Made by a program: the position numbers and the translations under genes | Part shown: piece by piece, positions 54,929 to 62,959 of the stretch | Position numbering within the stretch: the stretch's first letter is position 1 | Layout of the letters: every line of letters begins with the position of its first letter | From: Muribaculaceae bacterium | GTDB lineage: Bacteria > Bacteroidota > Bacteroidia > Bacteroidales > Muribaculaceae | Direction: 5' to 3' | Assembly: GCA_022510425.1 (NCBI GenBank) | Contig: JAFLTO010000001.1 | Location: 245,630 to 309,629, forward strand | DNA: 64,000 nucleotides | Notes under the pieces: generated by a model | Databases searched by the model: none | Seen by the model: only the letters and a program-made list of their open reading frames with translations | What the model was told of the DNA's origin: nothing

Positions 54929-56902
54929 TTACCATACGACGTGGATGTCTCTTTTGGCCCATGCCAGAACCCTGATCTCAAGAGAGAAGTATTGATTCTC
55001 CGGCGTGTTGGGGATAGGCAGATCATTTACACTACTGATGGATAACTGATAAGTATTGTTGCGTACCACCCCATACTTCATTGGAGCTATTGCACTATCT
55101 GTATAATGTTCCGTATCGTTATTATGGGCGATACACCCTACATAGGTTAAGAGATAATAGTAATTACCTTCGTCGGAATTTTTGTCTTCGGTTTCTCCTT
55201 CATCAACAGCTGCCGGATCCTCTTCATTTTCTCCCTTTCCTTCTTCTTCATCATCAGAAGAGGAATTATCATTAATGAGCTTATCATCTGAAATTGGAAC
55301 CGGAGTTAACTCAATCCAACCACCATTGTTGTCTGTGATTTTAATCTTTTTGTCCTCTGAAGCCCCATCCACATTCGTAATTCCGTTTGGGTAATCTTGT
55401 TCTGGCTTTGTAGAATATTTGAGTGGTTTATTATCTTTTCCTAATACCACAAAAGTAAAAGCCACACCGGTTGCGTTCTGTTCAAGAAGACTCAATTCTC
55501 CCTCTGTATCTGATTCTTCTTGCATAAGAGAAGTTGAGGGTAGCACGTTTTCGGTTACATAATAGAAAGGATGATAACCGTCATCAGAATTTGGTCCATT
55601 CTTTACATTTTTGATATCTTCGACATAGACGATACCATCAGTTGAACCATTACCTACTTGATAAGGATAAAACCAATTCTCTTCATTTGTCTCTGATTTC
55701 AGACTCAGAGAATTCAAGTAATTATTTCCCTTTTCATGAGCACCATCTTTAAATGTCCAGTCTGAACCGGCAACCCAGTTATAGTCAGATCCCAATCCTT
55801 TTTCGACACCAAATATCTCAGCTTCTTTACTTGCATAAGACTTACCATCAGATACTGTTCCCATTGCAGTATGCCTGAAGAGATAGGAAGATGTATTGAT
55901 GTTGAAGGGTTGGAGATAATAGAGTTGGATCTTGACTCCGTCTGTATTGCTGATTTGATATGTATTATTAGAACCACTTGCATCTTTATATTCCAAACGA
56001 GCAACGGCCCTTTCGAGATTAATAGCTTTATTCTTATTAATTTCCCATATGGATTCTCCTTTACCATTGGATTCGAAATTTTCCTGGATAGCCTTTATTA
56101 TTTCTTTTGGATCTTCACTTGTAGAATTTGGTATTGTTATGGTGACTTCATCATCTGAATTCACAAAAGGCATAATTTTTCCTGACTCCCCGAACTTGCC
56201 AATTGGCTTCCCAACTGTTAAATCCTCTTCTAGAGAAGAGATAGAGAAAATAGCGTCTTTTGCATTATCTGTGAATGTGCCAGTACCTTGATATTTAAAA
56301 TTATGGTTTAAATTAGTTTCAGTAGCGTTAGCGTTACCAACCACTAAAATCTTGTAGGTTTTACCAGCAAGTTTAATTAAATCATTTATATCATTTATTT
56401 TGGCCACCAAAGTCTTGGAACCATCGTCTTCTCTTGTTATTCTTTCCCTAGTAACGTTCAATTCCAAAGCAATTTTATAATCATCCTCCACTTTATCTGC
56501 ATCATCGTTATCTCCCTCATCGGTTTCTGCCTCAGCGGTTTCTTCCTCTTCGGTTTCTTCCTCTTCCGTTTCTTTCTCTTCTTTTGTATTGGTGCAACTA
56601 ACCAAATAGATTGTTGCTGAATTTAATTCTGATTCCACTTGTGTTCCGGCAATCTCTCCTTCCGAAGAATTCCCTTGTTCATTGGTAGTTGCTCTTGTAT
56701 AAGCTTCATCAGGAGTAACAACGGTCAGCGTGATATATAATTCCTGGGCCGGCTTTTCAGGTTCTTCGATACAATCGGTTAACTCTTCGTCAACCAATGT
56801 GCAGCCGGAGAGAAAAGTAGTTGCAAGTACAATGCACCCCATCCACCTAAGGGAGGTGCGAATAGAAGGTAGTTTATGGATTATGTTTCGTATTAGATTC
56901 AT
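54929..56902 (-). CDS. Mfa1-like pilin lipoprotein with acidic repeat inserts
   Basis: A 657-residue lipoprotein with lipobox C34 (FLSGC) and a possible protease site YTR-A at R70. The C-terminal block MKYGVVRNNTYQLSISSVND and the end VLAWAKRDIHVVW mark it as a type V pilin relative. Two acidic inserts are unusual: residues about 107-145, built on a 5-residue TEEEE-type repeat, and about 570-600 (SSDDEEEGKGENEEDPAAVD and on). The first is encoded by a 15-base minisatellite. It is probably an accessory or tip pilin. It is placed 55 bases after the Mfa2-like gene. Confidence 0.8.
   Translation of the reverse strand: MNLIRNIIHKLPSIRTSLRWMGCIVLATTFLSGCTLVDEELTDCIEEPEKPAQELYITLTVVTPDEAYTRATTNEQGNSSEGEIAGTQVESELNSATIYLVSCTNTKEEKETEEEETEEEETAEAETDEGDNDDADKVEDDYKIALELNVTRERITREDDGSKTLVAKINDINDLIKLAGKTYKILVVGNANATETNLNHNFKYQGTGTFTDNAKDAIFSISSLEEDLTVGKPIGKFGESGKIMPFVNSDDEVTITIPNSTSEDPKEIIKAIQENFESNGKGESIWEINKNKAINLERAVARLEYKDASGSNNTYQISNTDGVKIQLYYLQPFNINTSSYLFRHTAMGTVSDGKSYASKEAEIFGVEKGLGSDYNWVAGSDWTFKDGAHEKGNNYLNSLSLKSETNEENWFYPYQVGNGSTDGIVYVEDIKNVKNGPNSDDGYHPFYYVTENVLPSTSLMQEESDTEGELSLLEQNATGVAFTFVVLGKDNKPLKYSTKPEQDYPNGITNVDGASEDKKIKITDNNGGWIELTPVPISDDKLINDNSSSDDEEEGKGENEEDPAAVDEGETEDKNSDEGNYYYLLTYVGCIAHNNDTEHYTDSAIAPMKYGVVRNNTYQLSISSVNDLPIPNTPENQYFSLEIRVLAWAKRDIHVVW
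56521..56580 (-). repeat. Four-copy 15-base minisatellite inside the acidic pilin gene
   Basis: Units at 56521, 56536, 56551 and 56566, based on CGGTTTCTTCCTCTT; the two middle units are identical. Copy-number change would add or remove 5 residues without shifting the frame. Confidence 0.8.
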
Positions 56903-56941
56903 GAAATCGAACTCCCGGCTTCAGCCTTTGACTTCAATTTG

Positions 56942-56949
56942 CAAAAATA
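56942..56949 (-). promoter_or_regulatory. -7 box (TATTTTTG) for the acidic pilin gene
   Basis: A minus-strand TAnnTTTG match 40 bases before the ATG at 56902, immediately after the Mfa2-like stop codon. The upstream element is weak. Confidence 0.4.
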
Positions 56950-56957
56950 GCAAAATT

Positions 56958-58115
56958 TTACATAAGGTCATAGAAATAAATACGTTTTGCCCAACCAAGG
57001 ATAGCAATTGTGATATCCATATAAAGCGGTTTGCCGTTATTATCTATGGTGAGGTCTACCTGAAACTCATAGTTACGGTCAAGCAATTCTTGTCCGTCTG
57101 CCTGACTCGTGCTGAAGGCATTTGCCAAGTAATCAGAGAAATTGTCTATTTTGACTATTAGTTCTCCTGTCTTGGCATCATACATCTGAAGACTCGACTC
57201 ATCGTTCACTTGCAGACGGCTCACACCGAAGATCGACTGAACGCCCCATACGTCTCCATCAGCCCTTGTTGCCTCGTTGTAGTTCCTCATCCTCTTGCGG
57301 AGACACTGGTACACTAATTCCTGGGCCGGATAGACAGTACCTGTGAAGTCGATGGTGCCGTTTCCATGCGGGAAGTCGATTATCACATGGAAATCATCCT
57401 CGCTCATCGTCTCGTTGAAATATGAACCCTTGATGTTTACATCAATCGAGTTCGTGAGTCGCATCATCGGGATGGTGTCTCTCACCACCACGTCAGGCTG
57501 TCTTACCGGTGATGGCGTGTAGTCTATCTTCGGGATTGTTATGGTCCTAACCTCGTCTGGTTTTGTACTCCATATTGTGTCGATCATCTGTTGAGGCTGT
57601 CCGAAGGCATCTTTGTAGTTCACGATACCGAAGTCATAGTTGCCGTCATTATCTCTATCGAGCTTGATTACGTAATCAGAGATTTTAGACACTCCTTCTA
57701 TCAGGTCGGTTTTTACAAACCCCGGGGTTTCCAGTGTAGCCGAATAACCTGCATGGTTACCGTTGGCCATCGCAACGAGATGATAGGTATTGCCCGGTTT
57801 GAAATCCAGAGTATCGAACACCATGGAGAAATCCACCTCTCCATCCATCTGAATCCTGCGCAGTCCCTGTCTACGGAGGAAGATGGAATCCTGATCGAAG
57901 ATATATAAATAGACTGAACCAACATGTTCCTTGAAGAGGTCCACATAATCCATGTTGTAGTCATAGATAAAATCAATCTTTGTGAATGTGTTAGGAGCCG
58001 GAGCACAAGGATCCAGGTCTTCGTTCACCATTGAGCAACTTAGCAACGAAGTTGCAAGTATAAGGGACAATGTATAAGATATAAGTTTAAAATAGTTCTT
58101 TCTTTTGGATTGCAT
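56958..58115 (-). CDS. FimB/Mfa2-type fimbrial anchor lipoprotein
   Basis: In type V pili the Mfa2/FimB protein caps and anchors the fibre to the outer membrane. This 385-residue protein starts at the ATG at 58115, giving a clean lipoprotein signal with C27 (ATSLLSC). Longer readings to 58304 run through repeat sequence and have no signal. SMVNEDLDPCAP, the YLYIFDQDSIFLRRQ strand, and the domain end YMDITIAILGWAKRIYFYDL fit the family. It has no [ST]RA cleavage site near its N-terminus, unlike the three pilins, as expected for an anchor. It is separated from the first pilin gene by the dGTPase cassette. Confidence 0.85.
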   Translation of the reverse strand: MQSKRKNYFKLISYTLSLILATSLLSCSMVNEDLDPCAPAPNTFTKIDFIYDYNMDYVDLFKEHVGSVYLYIFDQDSIFLRRQGLRRIQMDGEVDFSMVFDTLDFKPGNTYHLVAMANGNHAGYSATLETPGFVKTDLIEGVSKISDYVIKLDRDNDGNYDFGIVNYKDAFGQPQQMIDTIWSTKPDEVRTITIPKIDYTPSPVRQPDVVVRDTIPMMRLTNSIDVNIKGSYFNETMSEDDFHVIIDFPHGNGTIDFTGTVYPAQELVYQCLRKRMRNYNEATRADGDVWGVQSIFGVSRLQVNDESSLQMYDAKTGELIVKIDNFSDYLANAFSTSQADGQELLDRNYEFQVDLTIDNNGKPLYMDITIAILGWAKRIYFYDLM

Positions 58116-58142
58116 TATCGTTTGGATTAGGAATATAGGTTT

Positions 58143-58192
58143 ACAGCCACTCTGTGACTGTCTGAATGCTGGTATATAGCCACTCCGTGGCT
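58143..58192. repeat. Pair of 3-base-loop hairpins upstream of the fimbrial anchor gene
   Basis: ACAGCCAC-TCT-GTGACTGT (58143-58161, one C-A mismatch) and AGCCAC-TCC-GTGGCT (58178-58192, perfect). The segment 58169-58193 matches 52814-52838 at 23 of 25 positions. The 223-base gap 58116-58338 holds no gene. Confidence 0.7.
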
Positions 58193-58338
58193 TTTCAAAC
58201 CATTTATTATTAATCTTTTTTATCTGGTTGGTCAAATTCATTTCTCCGCTTTTTTTATTAGGCGAGCGCGCCTCCTCTCCTAGTTGTAGTCCCCGGTGAA
58301 GCAAATCACTCGAAAACCTTAAATTTTATTCACATTAA

Positions 58339-58659
58339 TTAGAAACCCAAATTTCCTGTTTTTAATATGGAATCTAATTCTTCTTTTGATAATAAACCAT
58401 CAAAATATTTTCTCAATGCAGTTAAAGCTATGTCGGCTTTTATTTTTTTTATCTTCTCCCTCTCTTGTGGATTGTTCATGTGTAAAATAATGGTGTCTTC
58501 CTTAAAATATTCGTTTACTTTTAAAAGAATATCGGAATCGATTGAATATATATCTGGAATATTCCCTGATATATAAAGAAATTGGTATCGATTTTCACCT
58601 TCCATTACAGTCTGACCTGATAGGGAATAAATTTTGCCACCCGCGTATTCCTTTATCAT
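58339..58659 (-). CDS. Hypothetical protein downstream of the dGTPase gene
   Basis: A 106-residue protein with no signal peptide and no recognised family. The N-terminal half looks beta-rich (KIYSLSGQTVMEG, YQFLYISGNIPDIYSID) and the C-terminal half helical (QEREKIKKIKADIALTALRK). It starts 59 bases after the dGTPase stop codon on the same strand, so it is probably co-transcribed. It is cytoplasmic by prediction, which sets it apart from the exported fimbrial proteins around it. Confidence 0.6.
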   Translation of the reverse strand: MIKEYAGGKIYSLSGQTVMEGENRYQFLYISGNIPDIYSIDSDILLKVNEYFKEDTIILHMNNPQEREKIKKIKADIALTALRKYFDGLLSKEELDSILKTGNLGF

Positions 58660-58718
58660 TGATATATTATTTTTTTGATTTTTGGAGAATAAAACTATCT
58701 AAATATCCTATGATTCAT

Positions 58719-60254
58719 CTAAGCTCTTCTTATTTCTTCTTTAGAATCAAAAACCGAAAAATCTTTCAATAAATCGTTGGTCATTTGTGTATGGGATTCA
58801 TTAACAACATTTATTCGGCTTATATCTATATCATGGAAATTAATGTTATATAATCTTTCATATTCTTCCATTGCGTATGCATCCATCATACCGGCTATAT
58901 AGTTTATAGAGTTTTTCAACATCTGTGCCCTATATCTTGCGTATTTTAATGGGTCCTTTTCTTGAGTATTCTTGTCTATAATGATTTTCGGTCTGAAATT
59001 AGCCGGCATCAATTTACCATTCATGTTGATATTGATATCATTATATGCCAAGAAAAGTGATTTTAAAACAATTTCACCCCGTGTCTCATAAATATGTATC
59101 TCATTATCCCTTGTATTGGATTCAAAAACGGTTTTTTTCAGCCTGTCTAAAAATCTATACACATCGGGTTTCAATGTCAGTTCGGGATTTGTTCTGCCTA
59201 ACACTTCCACATCTCGATAATCAAGACTGTTTACAAACCAATGAGTAAGTTGGGAAGTCAATTTATTAGTGAAAAGTTTAAACTGCACTTCTATATTATC
59301 GACATTGGAACTGGTATTGGTTAATGAATCATTCACGATTTTTTCAAAATTCCTCATAACATTCCTGTCTTCCGGAGTATTGGGGGTCTGTTTTCCTAGT
59401 AAGAACAATAAGTCGTCTATACTGAATTTTCTAAGTTTCAAACCATCCTCAAGATCATGAACTGCGTATGCAATATCATCTGCAAGCTCAATTATTTGGA
59501 CATCCAGAGTTCTTTCTTCTCCTAATTTGTCTTCTCCCCCTTTTTGCCTCACCTTCTCCTCCAATGTATCGTAGTCTTCCAAATACATGAACTTCTTGTT
59601 ACGGGGATCCATAGACTCTCTGTTCACATATTTATTTATTGCGAGTAAAGTGCGGTAAGTTAGGTTAAGTCCTTCATAATCTTCGTTTTTCTTTTCCAAG
59701 GACCTAAGGATTCTGAAATTCTGGGCATTCCCTTCAAACCTCATATCGAAAGGCATAGCTATTTCATTCAATACTCTTTCCCCTTTATGTCCAAAAGCAG
59801 GATGACCTATGTCATGAGCCAGGGCGGCAGCCTGAATCACCATTAGATCATCATCATACATTCTATGTGGACTTTCCGTTTTTTCTATTTTAAGCGCATT
59901 GTCCCCGATAAGAGTAGCCTCTATTTCGATTATCCTTTCTTCACATATATCTGAAAGTGTTTTTGCTATAGATAAAGCTATCTGACCCACTTCTAGACTG
60001 TGTGTAAGACGGTTTCTATAAAAGGCTGATGATTTTGTTCCAAGCACCTGCATCTTTCCTTGCAATCTTCTGAAAGATGAAGAATACAGCACTCTTGCAT
60101 AATCACGTTGGAAGCAGTTTCTTTGGGTAGAATCGGTTTCTTTATGTTCTCTTTCACTCATCAATGGCTGTCTCAAAAGCTCATATTGTTTCCAAAGACC
60201 TTTAATCTGGAAATCGTCAAATTCAACCTTTATATTCTTAATAAAATCAAGCAT
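58719..60254 (-). CDS. dgt: dGTPase / dNTP triphosphohydrolase (HD domain)
   Basis: This enzyme hydrolyses dGTP (or other dNTPs) to the nucleoside and triphosphate. The 511-residue protein keeps the full dGTPase pattern: RDYARVLYSSSFRRLQGKMQ (50-69), metal ligands H85 (RLTHSLEVG), H147 and D148 (AHDIGHPAFGH), and D259/D260 in ELADDIAYAVHDLEDG, plus FEGNAQNFRILRSLE (173-187). It starts 14 bases after a small upstream gene and is followed by another. The three lie between fimbrial genes with which they have no evident link. dGTPases serve dNTP balance, and some act in phage defence by draining dGTP; the cassette layout makes the second role worth testing. Confidence 0.92.
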   Translation of the reverse strand: MLDFIKNIKVEFDDFQIKGLWKQYELLRQPLMSEREHKETDSTQRNCFQRDYARVLYSSSFRRLQGKMQVLGTKSSAFYRNRLTHSLEVGQIALSIAKTLSDICEERIIEIEATLIGDNALKIEKTESPHRMYDDDLMVIQAAALAHDIGHPAFGHKGERVLNEIAMPFDMRFEGNAQNFRILRSLEKKNEDYEGLNLTYRTLLAINKYVNRESMDPRNKKFMYLEDYDTLEEKVRQKGGEDKLGEERTLDVQIIELADDIAYAVHDLEDGLKLRKFSIDDLLFLLGKQTPNTPEDRNVMRNFEKIVNDSLTNTSSNVDNIEVQFKLFTNKLTSQLTHWFVNSLDYRDVEVLGRTNPELTLKPDVYRFLDRLKKTVFESNTRDNEIHIYETRGEIVLKSLFLAYNDININMNGKLMPANFRPKIIIDKNTQEKDPLKYARYRAQMLKNSINYIAGMMDAYAMEEYERLYNINFHDIDISRINVVNESHTQMTNDLLKDFSVFDSKEEIRRA

Positions 60255-60268
60255 ATTTCAATTCAATA

Positions 60269-60571
60269 TTAAGATAAAGTTTCATCCCAGCCGGATGAAA
60301 AAGAGTAATCCTTTTCTTTACATTCAATTTGAATCACACTTCGGTCAGGTCGAGGTTGAAAGGTCCTGTCTCTATCGCGTGAAGAATAATCAATATTAAT
60401 TAATTCCCCGGAAGGTAGAGTCAAGGTATACTCTTCATGAAAGAGATAACCTTTAAGTCTTTTTTCTTCTACTTTTACTGAAGAGGGCAACTGAGGGAGA
60501 ATAAACATATTTCCTGAGTCCTTACATTCTTTCACCCTTTTCAAAAGTAAATCTATAACCTCATCAAACAT
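60269..60571 (-). CDS. Hypothetical protein upstream of the dGTPase gene
   Basis: A 100-residue protein from the ATG at 60571; a TTG at 60610 is less likely because it falls inside a strong hairpin. It opens with an amphipathic helix (FDEVIDLLLKRVKECKDSGN) followed by a beta-rich part (YLFHEEYTLTLPSGELINID) with the basic stretch SSRDRDRTFQPRPDRS. I recognise no family. It ends 14 bases before dgt and is very likely co-transcribed and co-functional with it. Confidence 0.6.
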   Translation of the reverse strand: MFDEVIDLLLKRVKECKDSGNMFILPQLPSSVKVEEKRLKGYLFHEEYTLTLPSGELINIDYSSRDRDRTFQPRPDRSVIQIECKEKDYSFSSGWDETLS

Positions 60572-60593
60572 GCTTTCAGATATTTTTTTTGGG

Positions 60594-60623
60594 GGATATA
60601 GGGAGAGCAATCTCCCTATATCC
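60594..60623 (-). promoter_or_regulatory. 13-bp perfect stem-loop between the first pilin and the dGTPase cassette
   Basis: Arms GGATATAGGGAGA (60594-60606) and TCTCCCTATATCC (60611-60623) enclose a 4-base loop, 17 bases after the pilin stop codon. In the minus-strand transcript it is followed by CCC and eight A, not U, so it is not a standard intrinsic terminator. A role in pilin mRNA stability or in reducing read-through into the cassette is plausible. Confidence 0.7.
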
Positions 60624-60639
60624 GAATTATGCGAATTGA

Positions 60640-62604
60640 TTAGAGGTCATATTGGAATGCACGTTTTGCCCATGCAAGGATCTTTATGGAGATATCCATA
60701 AATTGCTTGTCATCTGGATCATCCGGGTCAGTGTCACCTGGCTGAGGAACGATAGGATCACCAAGACCTGTTACGGTATTAATTTGAACTTGATACCAGT
60801 TGTTACGCAACAAACCATATCGTCCAAGATGTTTTCCTTCATATTTTGAAATACCAGTTCCATTTGGAATATTTTCATCACCCATTTCTATGTCATCGAA
60901 ATGGCGAATAGGCATTGCATAATATACTTGACCTTGATAATAATAATCTACAACATAGTCTTCAACTAATTGAGTCAAGTATAAGAAAGCGGCTGATTGC
61001 ATTGTTTGTTTATTCCAAGTTATTTTAGCTTGTTCTGTAGCTCGGTCATCTCCTTCAGGTACTTGATCTTTTAGATATTGCACATATATTCCTTTCCCAT
61101 ATTCAGTTATGTCAAAGAGATTGGAAAGGTTTATTCCTTTTTGACCAGTTTTATAAAGTTCTTCAGTAGGAGTATCAGTTTTTTTAGCAATCTCTATAAC
61201 AGCTTCATCATATTGTGTTACTGATCCTTCTCCTGTTCTATTAATCTTATTTCCTTTAAGGAATTTTTCATCTGTAACTTTTTGTCTCCAGTTTTCATGA
61301 GCAAAGAATGAAGGTGCTACTGAAGTTTCATAATTATAACCACTTGTTGGAAGGCCGCCTACCCAATAAGTACCTGTAATTACGAACTGTGTAGTCTGGT
61401 TTTTAAACATCTGGTTATAATTCATTGTATTTTCCAGACAGTATTCAGCTTTATCCAAGTCTTGTGAAACAGTGCTTTCAATATTAAATTCATCAGCATT
61501 AGGAACTGGAGATTTATCTGCATCTGCATTAGGAGTGTATGAGGTTTTATAATTTGGATCCTCAGCCCACCAAACACGATTGAATGGAGTATTGGGTTCA
61601 TTTGCATAATTAGCACCGTCCATTAAAGTATTAACTGAGATAAAATAATTTTGAGAAGGAATAGTAAAGCCATTATCAAACCATTTTACCCAATCTGTTT
61701 TAGAACCAACATAACCCTCAGCAACTTGAACTGGGAAAGTCTTCTTATTTGTATAATTAAGACCCCATTTCTTAAATGCTACAACATCTTGAGTTTCACC
61801 AGTTATACCTGCTGGTAATTCTACTTTAAATGCTTTTAAGTCTTTTGACCCATAAGCAGCAATATCTACTTTAGATGCAACTCTTTGGACATAAACAGTT
61901 GCTGCAGGGCTAAGATTTGTAGGAGAAGTACCTATTTTTGTTGCATCGATCTTTACAAGAGTTTTAATCCTTGCAGTTTTAGACGCATCATTCGCATCAT
62001 ATAGTTTTGGTGCATTTGTCATAGTGAATCCATTAGTGGCATCACCATAAAGATTTACATTCAATTTTGGATTAGTTTGAGCATCCTCACCAGTGTTTAC
62101 TTTAGTATCTTCCTGTGGTTTTTTTCTCCATTCTCCAAATGTAGTACTCTTTGGAGTAGCAGGACCTGCAAGATCATTGGGATTCAACACAACAAGTACA
62201 TAGTAATCTTTTTGAGCAATTCCGTCTAAAGATAAACCTTCGAATTTAGCAACAGCTGTCTTAGAAGATGTCGTTACTTGATTGTTACCATCCTTAATCC
62301 AAGCTGTAACATCCAAATTACCTGAAGTTTCATATACATATTCATCTTCATTATCTTTACCTGATCCATCGAATACATACACTGTACCTTTATAAACACG
62401 ATATTCCTCTTCAACACCATCGTGATCCTCTACTTGTGATACTGCTCTTGAACTGTTAAGACCTGGCATTGAAATACTAAGAGTAGCGTAGGTTTCTTGA
62501 GCATTACCCTGATTGTCAACGTTTGGTCCGTCGAGTTTGTCGTTGGAGCAGCTGGCGAGTAGGGCGAGTGCTGCGAACGGCAATCCATACTTGAATAGTT
62601 TCAT
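60640..62604 (-). CDS. Mfa1-like major pilin lipoprotein
   Basis: A 654-residue lipoprotein with signal and lipobox C19 (ALLASC). The possible maturation site is SSR-A at R53, 34 residues after the lipid cysteine. The C-terminal signature HLGRYGLLRNNWYQVQINTV (about 595-614), an acidic loop (PGDTDPDDPDDKQ) and the end ILAWAKRAFQYDL match the other pilins of the locus. It is the first gene of the locus with its own promoter and a long leader, so it is the best candidate for the shaft subunit. It is closest in style to Mfa1 of Porphyromonas. Confidence 0.85.
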   Translation of the reverse strand: MKLFKYGLPFAALALLASCSNDKLDGPNVDNQGNAQETYATLSISMPGLNSSRAVSQVEDHDGVEEEYRVYKGTVYVFDGSGKDNEDEYVYETSGNLDVTAWIKDGNNQVTTSSKTAVAKFEGLSLDGIAQKDYYVLVVLNPNDLAGPATPKSTTFGEWRKKPQEDTKVNTGEDAQTNPKLNVNLYGDATNGFTMTNAPKLYDANDASKTARIKTLVKIDATKIGTSPTNLSPAATVYVQRVASKVDIAAYGSKDLKAFKVELPAGITGETQDVVAFKKWGLNYTNKKTFPVQVAEGYVGSKTDWVKWFDNGFTIPSQNYFISVNTLMDGANYANEPNTPFNRVWWAEDPNYKTSYTPNADADKSPVPNADEFNIESTVSQDLDKAEYCLENTMNYNQMFKNQTTQFVITGTYWVGGLPTSGYNYETSVAPSFFAHENWRQKVTDEKFLKGNKINRTGEGSVTQYDEAVIEIAKKTDTPTEELYKTGQKGINLSNLFDITEYGKGIYVQYLKDQVPEGDDRATEQAKITWNKQTMQSAAFLYLTQLVEDYVVDYYYQGQVYYAMPIRHFDDIEMGDENIPNGTGISKYEGKHLGRYGLLRNNWYQVQINTVTGLGDPIVPQPGDTDPDDPDDKQFMDISIKILAWAKRAFQYDL

Positions 62605-62812
62605 AAAATTTAAAATTTTGGTTAGAAATTAAGTTGTTTATATTTGTTTTTATTTTGCTTCAGAGCATGGTGCTTAGATATTGTTTTCAATGAATGCATA
62701 GAGGCATAGTGTATAGCTTTTTGTACTCAAATCTCCTGACAATTAGTATTCTACAAACAATGTTCCGTGATCTATGTACAGTGCATTTATTCACAATCTG
62801 AATTTCCAACTG

Positions 62813-62820
62813 CAAATATA
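62813..62820 (-). promoter_or_regulatory. -7 box (TATATTTG) for the first pilin gene
   Basis: Perfect TAnnTTTG on the minus strand, 209 bases before the pilin ATG. The -33 element is weak. Confidence 0.45.
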
Positions 62821-62912
62821 TGAAAAAAGAGTAAAAAAACAGGAAAAAATAAAGAGATTTTTTACATGGACAAAATGCAATGACTAAGCAACGACAGGTA
62901 TGTCCCGGCTCC

Positions 62913-62943
62913 TTTGCACAGTGAAATTATTTAATGATATTTG
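62913..62943 (+). promoter_or_regulatory. Promoter (TTTG-N19-GATATTTG) for the MBL-DinD gene
   Basis: TTTG at 62913-62916 is followed after 19 bases by GATATTTG, one base off TAnnTTTG. The ATG at 62960 lies 17 bases after the box, which favours it as the true start. Confidence 0.55.
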
Positions 62944-62959
62944 TGTAAATTTTGAAACG

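Larger units (their letters stand above)
62605..62959. other. 355-base divergent gap between the first pilin and the MBL-DinD gene
   Basis: AT-rich sequence with no supported gene. It holds the promoter of the pilin (minus strand) and of the chimeric gene (plus strand). The implied pilin leader is about 200 bases, long for this group. An in-frame extension of the chimera to 62900 ([20 protein letters not shown]) has no family resemblance and overlaps the promoter. Confidence 0.6.

Noticed and set aside
58239..58285. AGGCG-AGCG-CGCCT hairpin with T-tract as a terminator
   Set aside because: The T-tract precedes the stem on the plus strand, and on the transcribed minus strand the stem is followed by A residues, so it cannot act as an intrinsic terminator.
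58116..58304. 63-residue N-terminal extension of the FimB/Mfa2-like protein
   Set aside because: It reads through hairpin repeats, has no family resemblance, and would bury the lipoprotein signal that begins at 58115.
60572..60610. TTG start giving a 113-residue version of the gene upstream of dgt
   Set aside because: The extra 13 codons lie in the 13-bp stem-loop; the ATG at 60571 is the better start.
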